From the NCBI GenBank assembly GCA_035630295.1, contig DASQKY010000020.1, forward strand, positions 62,001 through 126,000: DNA of 64,000 nt. The letters run 5' to 3'. How positions within the stretch are numbered: the first letter of the stretch is position 1; each line of letters opens with the position of its first letter. Shown piece after piece: positions 63,793 to 64,000 of this stretch. The position numbers and the translations under genes are program-made. The DNA comes from Acidimicrobiales bacterium (GTDB lineage Bacteria; Actinomycetota; Acidimicrobiia; Acidimicrobiales; Iamiaceae). The notes beneath the pieces are model-generated. The model was given only the letters and a program-made list of their open reading frames with translations, ran no database searches and was not told where the DNA came from.

Positions 63793-64000
63793 CGTGAAGG
63801 CGCTCGACGGCGGCCCCGCCGACCTGCACGACCTGGAGGGCAAGGCCGTCCTCGTGGTCAACGTGGCGTCCAAGTGCGGCCTGACCCCGCAGTACGAGGG
63901 GCTGGAGCGCCTCCAGGAGCGCTACGCCGAGCGGGGCTTCACCGTGGCCGGCTTCCCCTGCAACCAGTTCATGGGCCAGGAGCCGGGATCGGCCGAGGAG
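63773..64000 (+). CDS. Glutathione peroxidase-family protein, 5' part only
   Basis: 76 codons are visible before the window ends. VLVVNVASKCGLTPQYEGLERL contains the peroxidatic Cys (about 36) and FTVAGFPCNQFMGQEPGSAEE the conserved second block. Bacterial members with Cys instead of Sec usually run on thioredoxin and reduce hydroperoxides. GTG at 63773 has AGGAGG five bases upstream and overlaps the ATL gene. The C-terminal half lies outside the window. Confidence 0.93.
   Translation, partial: MAIYDHDVKALDGGPADLHDLEGKAVLVVNVASKCGLTPQYEGLERLQERYAERGFTVAGFPCNQFMGQEPGSAEE

Noticed and set aside
1-64000. Phage, defence, toxin-antitoxin or secondary-metabolite gene cluster
   Set aside because: No integrase, transposase, nuclease-helicase pair, polyketide or peptide synthetase motif was seen. 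The APH-like and beta-lactamase-like proteins are chromosomal housekeeping-type families without mobile context.

Overview
The window is very GC-rich, has a strong GC3 codon bias, uses many GTG starts and is densely packed. Its content (actinobacterial-type MoeZ-like protein, split Alg13/Alg14-type transferases, LCP protein, flavoprotein disulfide reductase with a single cysteine, APH-like proteins typical of Acidimicrobiia) points to a high-GC actinobacterium. Class Acidimicrobiia (Iamia or Ilumatobacter relatives) is my best guess, but that is inference. I see no rRNA, tRNA, CRISPR array, insertion sequence or prophage. No gene-free stretch exceeds about 250 bases.

Layout. 1-689 is the end of a sugar-phosphate transferase running off the window. 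916-3280 holds a PNPOx-fold protein, a coiled-coil protein with 33-bp tandem repeats and a probable frameshift at its start, and an M24 peptidase. 3310-14638 (minus) is an exopolysaccharide locus: polyprenyl-P sugar transferase, Wzz/BY-kinase, flippase, two sulfotransferases, an APH-fold kinase, O-antigen-ligase-like protein, GT2, and Alg13/Alg14-like pair. Most of these genes overlap by 1-4 bases. 14731-26822 is mostly housekeeping: membrane protein, EEP phosphatase, metH, uppS, polyprenyl synthase, PduO-type adenosyltransferase, leucyl aminopeptidase, two conserved unknowns and a rhodanese-E1-like protein.

27013-37765 is a second envelope-glycan region: two UPF0104-like membrane proteins, a methyltransferase, GT4, a pyruvyltransferase-like protein, a polyprenyl-P-mannose-synthase-like GT2 and two large GT-C-like membrane transferases. 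37806-41059 has MeaB and methylmalonyl-CoA mutase. 41124-46805 has a membrane protein with a His/Asp-rich pentapeptide array, a small exported protein behind a tiny leader ORF, a quinone-reductase-like flavoprotein, an RDD protein and acyl-CoA carboxylase alpha. 46901-50958 has birA, pabC, pabB and an acyl-CoA dehydrogenase. 51075-55683 has LCP, UDP-glucose dehydrogenase, UDP-glucuronate decarboxylase and an SGNH lipoprotein. 55702-64000 has msrB, FadE, cyclopropane synthase, APH-like, beta-lactamase-like, PhyH, SDR, ATL and a truncated glutathione peroxidase.

How the genes fit together. The EPS operon, LCP protein and UDP-sugar genes could build and anchor a (possibly sulfated) surface polymer. 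metH, adenosyltransferase, mutase, MeaB and carboxylase alpha form a cobalamin/propionate set, and the biotin ligase sits beside the carboxylase it would charge.

Two non-coding patterns stand out. First, about twenty operon-leading genes carry a TANNNT box 6-8 bases before the start codon, implying leaderless mRNAs, including a 19-bp bidirectional promoter and an 11-codon leaderless leader ORF. Second, a 48-bp palindromic intergenic repeat occurs as two tandem pairs 34 kb apart. I see no clearly new multi-gene defence or metabolic system. The best candidates for novelty are these two patterns, the His-rich membrane protein and the kinase inside the sulfated-EPS operon.
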